This document shows, piece by piece, positions 48,487 to 50,935 of a stretch of 50,935 nucleotides of DNA (its first letter is position 1; every line of letters starts with the position of its first letter). Position numbers and translations under genes: made by a program. The DNA is from an uncultured Lachnospiraceae bacterium (GTDB lineage: Bacteria; Bacillota; Clostridia; Lachnospirales; Lachnospiraceae), in assembly GCA_930972465.1 (NCBI GenBank), contig CAKNHF010000023.1:1-50935 (forward strand). Direction: 5' to 3'. The notes beneath the pieces were generated by a model. That model had not been told where the DNA came from. It saw nothing but the letters and a program-made list of their open reading frames with translations, and did not search any database.

Positions 48487-49653
48487 ATGAGGATGGATTA
48501 TTTCATGGAAAATATGGAGTGGATCGCACCCTGCCATTTCGGTCTTGAATCTGTGCTGAAAAGAGAAATTATAAATCTGGGATATGAGATTGCACAGGTA
48601 GAAGACGGCAGAGTGACATTTTACGGTGGAGCGGAGGCTGTATGCAGAGCCAATATTTTTCTGAGGACAGCAGAAAGAGTGCTCCTGAAAGTGGGAAGTT
48701 TTAAAGCCTGCACATTTGATGAACTGTTTGAGAAGACGAAAGCGCTTCCCTGGGAAAGATACATACCGGAAGACGGCAGGTTCTGGGTGACAAAAGCGTC
48801 TTCTGTAAAAAGCCGGCTTTTCAGTCCTTCCGATATTCAGTCTATTATGAAAAAAGCAATGGTAGAGAGACTCAAATCCCGCTATCATATTCAATGGTTC
48901 AGTGAAGACGGAGCGGCCTTTCCGATCCGAGTCTTTCTGATGAAGGATATTGTTACAGTGGGAATCGATACTACGGGAGTATCCCTGCATAAGAGAGGTT
49001 ATCGTCCGGCTGCGGGCAAAGCTCCCATATCCGAGACGCTTGCAGCAGCGCTGATTATGCTGACACCGTGGAAAAAGGACAGGATACTGATAGATCCTTT
49101 CTGCGGAAGCGGTACATTTCCGATAGAGGCGGCCATGATGGCGGCAAATATTGCACCGGGAATGAATCGGGATTTTACAGCGGAAACATGGACCCGACTG
49201 GTGAATAAAAAATATTGGTATGAAGCCATAGATGAGGCAAACGAACAGATAGATACTCATATTGAAACAGACATCCAGGGGTATGATATTGACGGCGATA
49301 TTATAAAAACGGCACGACAGAATGCTGAAAATGCAGGTGTGTCAGAGCTGATTCATTTCCAGCAGAGAGATGTCAGAGATATGAGTCATGCAAAAAAGTA
49401 TGGTTTTATAATTACGAATCCTCCTTATGGGGAACGTCTGGAAGAAAAGGAAAGACTTCCGGCGCTTTACAGAGAATTTGGCGAGAGTTTCAGAAGACTT
49501 GACAGCTGGTCGGCATATATGATAACCAGTTACACTGATGCGGAGCGGTATTTCGGAAGAAAGGCGGATAAAAACAGGAAAATATATAACGGGATGTTGA
49601 GAACCTATTTTTATCAGTTCTCAGGACCGAAACCTCCGAAACAAAAAGGATAG
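48487..49653 (+). CDS. THUMP-domain class I RNA methyltransferase (RlmL/YpsC-like)
   Basis: A 388-residue enzyme, likely making N2-methylguanosine in 23S rRNA or tRNA. The front (to about 160) has a ferredoxin-like and THUMP part (EWIAPCHFGLESVLKREIINLG, LPWERYIPEDGRFWV, KSRLFSPSDIQSIMKKAMVERL). Then come HKRGYRPAAGKAPISETLAAALI, the SAM-binding loop DPFCGSGTFPIEAAMMA near residue 202, and the catalytic NPPYGERL near 313. The start may be ATG 48505 (MENMEWIAP) instead, which has GAGG 12 bases upstream. The gene begins an operon with rdgB and the phosphoesterase. Confidence 0.9.
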   Translation: MRMDYFMENMEWIAPCHFGLESVLKREIINLGYEIAQVEDGRVTFYGGAEAVCRANIFLRTAERVLLKVGSFKACTFDELFEKTKALPWERYIPEDGRFWVTKASSVKSRLFSPSDIQSIMKKAMVERLKSRYHIQWFSEDGAAFPIRVFLMKDIVTVGIDTTGVSLHKRGYRPAAGKAPISETLAAALIMLTPWKKDRILIDPFCGSGTFPIEAAMMAANIAPGMNRDFTAETWTRLVNKKYWYEAIDEANEQIDTHIETDIQGYDIDGDIIKTARQNAENAGVSELIHFQQRDVRDMSHAKKYGFIITNPPYGERLEEKERLPALYREFGESFRRLDSWSAYMITSYTDAERYFGRKADKNRKIYNGMLRTYFYQFSGPKPPKQKG

Positions 49654-49665
49654 AAGGAACAGAAG

Positions 49666-50280
49666 ATGAGAAAAAGAATTGTATTTGCAACCGGGAATAA
49701 AGATAAAATGAAGGAAATCCGGATGATTCTGGCTGATCTGGGGCTTGAGATCATTTCCATGAAAGAGGCGGGTGTGGATATTGATATTGTTGAGGACGGA
49801 ATGTCATTTGAAGAGAATGCGGAGATTAAGGCTCGAGCTGTGTCCAGAGTCCTTACAAATGACATTGTGCTGGCAGATGATTCGGGGCTGGAGATAGACT
49901 ATCTGGATAAAGCTCCGGGGATATATTCGGCCCGTTTTGCGGGGGAAGACACTTCTTATGATGTTAAAAACAGGATTTTTCTGGATAGGCTTGAAGGTGT
50001 GCCGGATGAAGAAAGGACGGCAAGATTTGTGTGCGCTGTTGCGGCAGTGTTTCCGGATGGGACAACCAGAACAGTACGGGAGACGATCGAAGGAAGAATT
50101 GCGCATGAGATAGCAGGGGATAACGGATTCGGTTACGATCCCATATTCTATGTGCCGGAATATGGATGTACGACAGCGGAAATGGATCCGAAACTGAAAA
50201 ATAAACTCAGTCATCGCGGCAAAGCGCTTCAGTCCATGAAGAAGATTTTGAAGGAGAAATTCGGAGAGGGAAGTTTATGA
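49666..50280 (+). CDS. rdgB: XTP/dITP diphosphatase (RdgB/HAM1)
   Basis: A 204-residue house-cleaning enzyme that hydrolyses non-canonical purine triphosphates. Family motifs: FATGNKDKMKEI at residue 7, FEENAEIKARA near 47, ADDSGLEIDYLDKAPGIYSARFAG near 69-92, RFVCAVAAVFPDG near 119, and DNGFGYDPIFYVPEYG near 149 with the following SHRGKAL near 183. All are intact and length is normal. It follows the methyltransferase gene after 12 bases and overlaps the next gene by ATGA. Confidence 0.96.
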   Translation: MRKRIVFATGNKDKMKEIRMILADLGLEIISMKEAGVDIDIVEDGMSFEENAEIKARAVSRVLTNDIVLADDSGLEIDYLDKAPGIYSARFAGEDTSYDVKNRIFLDRLEGVPDEERTARFVCAVAAVFPDGTTRTVRETIEGRIAHEIAGDNGFGYDPIFYVPEYGCTTAEMDPKLKNKLSHRGKALQSMKKILKEKFGEGSL

Positions 50281-50762
50281 GAGTATTGATTGTCAGTGAT
50301 ACCCACGGCAGGCATGCGGCTTTGGACCGGGCGCTGGAAGAAGCGGGTGAATTTGACATGTTTATTCACCTGGGGGATATTGAGGGCGGAGAAGAATATC
50401 TTGACGCAGTTATAAGCTGTGAGAAACATATGGTAAGAGGAAATAATGATTTTTTTTCGGAGCTTCCCCGCGAAGAAGAATTTTTCATAGGCAGGTATAA
50501 AGCGTTTATCACGCATGGACATGCGTATTATGTTTCTCTGGACACGGAGTACATAGAAGAAGAAGGAAAGGCGAGAAAAGCCGATATTGTGATGTTCGGG
50601 CATACGCATAAGCCATATTTCCATCAGCAGAACGGCATGACGATCCTGAATCCGGGCAGTCTTTCGTTTCCAAGGCAGGAAGGACGGAAGGGCAGCTATA
50701 TGATTATGGAAATCGGCCCGGACGGAAGCAGTGTGAGTTTTGAACAGCACTATCTCGAATAG
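50277..50762 (+). CDS. YfcE/MJ0936-type metallophosphoesterase
   Basis: A 161-residue phosphodiesterase with all the family's metal-binding motifs: SDTHGR at residue 7, HLGDIEGGEEYL near 31, VRGNNDFF near 52, ITHGHAYY near 78, and FGHTHKPYF near 104. The next motif, LNPGSLSFPRQ, is also typical. The natural substrate is unknown. The rdgB-yfcE pairing is common in Firmicutes. It is translationally coupled to rdgB. Confidence 0.94.
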   Translation: MRVLIVSDTHGRHAALDRALEEAGEFDMFIHLGDIEGGEEYLDAVISCEKHMVRGNNDFFSELPREEEFFIGRYKAFITHGHAYYVSLDTEYIEEEGKARKADIVMFGHTHKPYFHQQNGMTILNPGSLSFPRQEGRKGSYMIMEIGPDGSSVSFEQHYLE

Positions 50763-50809
50763 CCATATTCCTTCCGCTTATAAAAAAATAAAAAAATACG
50801 AAAAATGTG

Positions 50810-50838
50810 TTGACATTGGTAGAAATCTATAATATAAT
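50810..50838 (+). promoter_or_regulatory. Consensus promoter of the tRNA-Pro gene
   Basis: TTGACA (50810-50815), a 17-bp spacer and TATAAT (50833-50838), both perfect consensus. The transcript would start near 50845, about 40 bases before the mature tRNA. Confidence 0.9.
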
Positions 50839-50883
50839 TACTTCTGCGCTACGGGTTAGACAGGAAACCTGAAGAGCGGACAC

Positions 50884-50935
50884 CGGGGTGTGGCTCAGCT
50901 TGGCTAGAGCGCCTGGTTTGGGACCAGGAGGTCGC
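50884..50935 (+). tRNA. tRNA-Pro (TGG), cut by the window end
   Basis: The acceptor start CGGGGTG, the D arm GCTC/GAGC and the anticodon arm CCTGG-TTTGGGA-CCAGG (anticodon TGG) are present. The T arm and 3' end lie outside the window. Confidence 0.93.

Noticed and set aside
1-50935. CRISPR array
   Set aside because: No regularly spaced repeats of 24-40 bases were seen; the only short tandem repeats are the AGAGC run and the TTGCA set.

Overview
The window looks like a chromosomal segment of a Gram-positive anaerobe of the Clostridia, most likely Lachnospiraceae. This rests on moderate GC, strong AGGAGG-type ribosome binding sites, a pyrophosphate-type phosphofructokinase, UMF1-type and FtsX-type transporters, and tmRNA and tRNA genes of Firmicutes form. 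The species cannot be named from the sequence alone.

Bases 1 to about 32,990 are the right-hand two thirds of a temperate siphophage prophage. The integrase, repressor and replication genes lie left of the window. From left to right: a chain of tiny overlapping accessory genes (GNAT-like, DUF551, Lar-like, small membrane proteins; 149-2215); an ArpU/sigma-like late regulator (2178-2654); a highly structured non-coding stretch with a tRNA-like element between two terminators (2655-3389); packaging (terS, terL, SPP1-type portal); a MuF minor head protein; an apparent phage-defence and toxin island (6518-9346); Prp protease, scaffold and capsid (9401-11421); head-tail connectors and major tail protein (11418-13971); tail chaperones with a -1 frameshift signal; a 1,317-codon tape measure; Dit, Tal and a series of receptor-binding proteins with carbohydrate-binding, InlB-like, collagen-like and self-cleaving chaperone parts (18918-30986); and lysis (XhlA-like, holin, amidase; 31070-32784). 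The prophage ends beside a tRNA-Ala/tRNA-Val/tmRNA cluster on the minus strand, so the right attachment junction is probably within about 200 bp left of the tRNA-Ala gene.

The host part (33,001-50,935) carries tRNA-Ala(CGC), tRNA-Val(GAC), tmRNA, a zinc-dependent phospholipase C-like protein, a UMF1-type transporter, an ABC/FtsX exporter pair, dihydroorotase and phosphofructokinase (both minus), UDP-galactopyranose mutase, a pseudokinase-like membrane protein with a neighbouring Ig-repeat surface protein, a small Asn-rich protein, a THUMP-type RNA methyltransferase, XTP/dITP pyrophosphatase, a YfcE-like phosphoesterase, and the start of a tRNA-Pro gene behind a consensus promoter.

The most interesting points are these. 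(1) A MuF head protein has a C-terminal zincin domain (HEHLH) that looks like a polymorphic toxin. It is followed by an overlapping 61-residue acidic candidate immunity gene and then a strong terminator. (2) A tandem Tad2-like (DUF2829) protein follows, whose conserved last Trp codon is TAG and whose remaining 16 codons are intact after it. (3) A phage-encoded Prp protease sits next to two substrates that carry Prp-type cleavage motifs. (4) A tRNA-like element lies between two terminators just upstream of terS. (5) Six AGAGC repeats lie in a mini-ORF between two receptor-binding genes.
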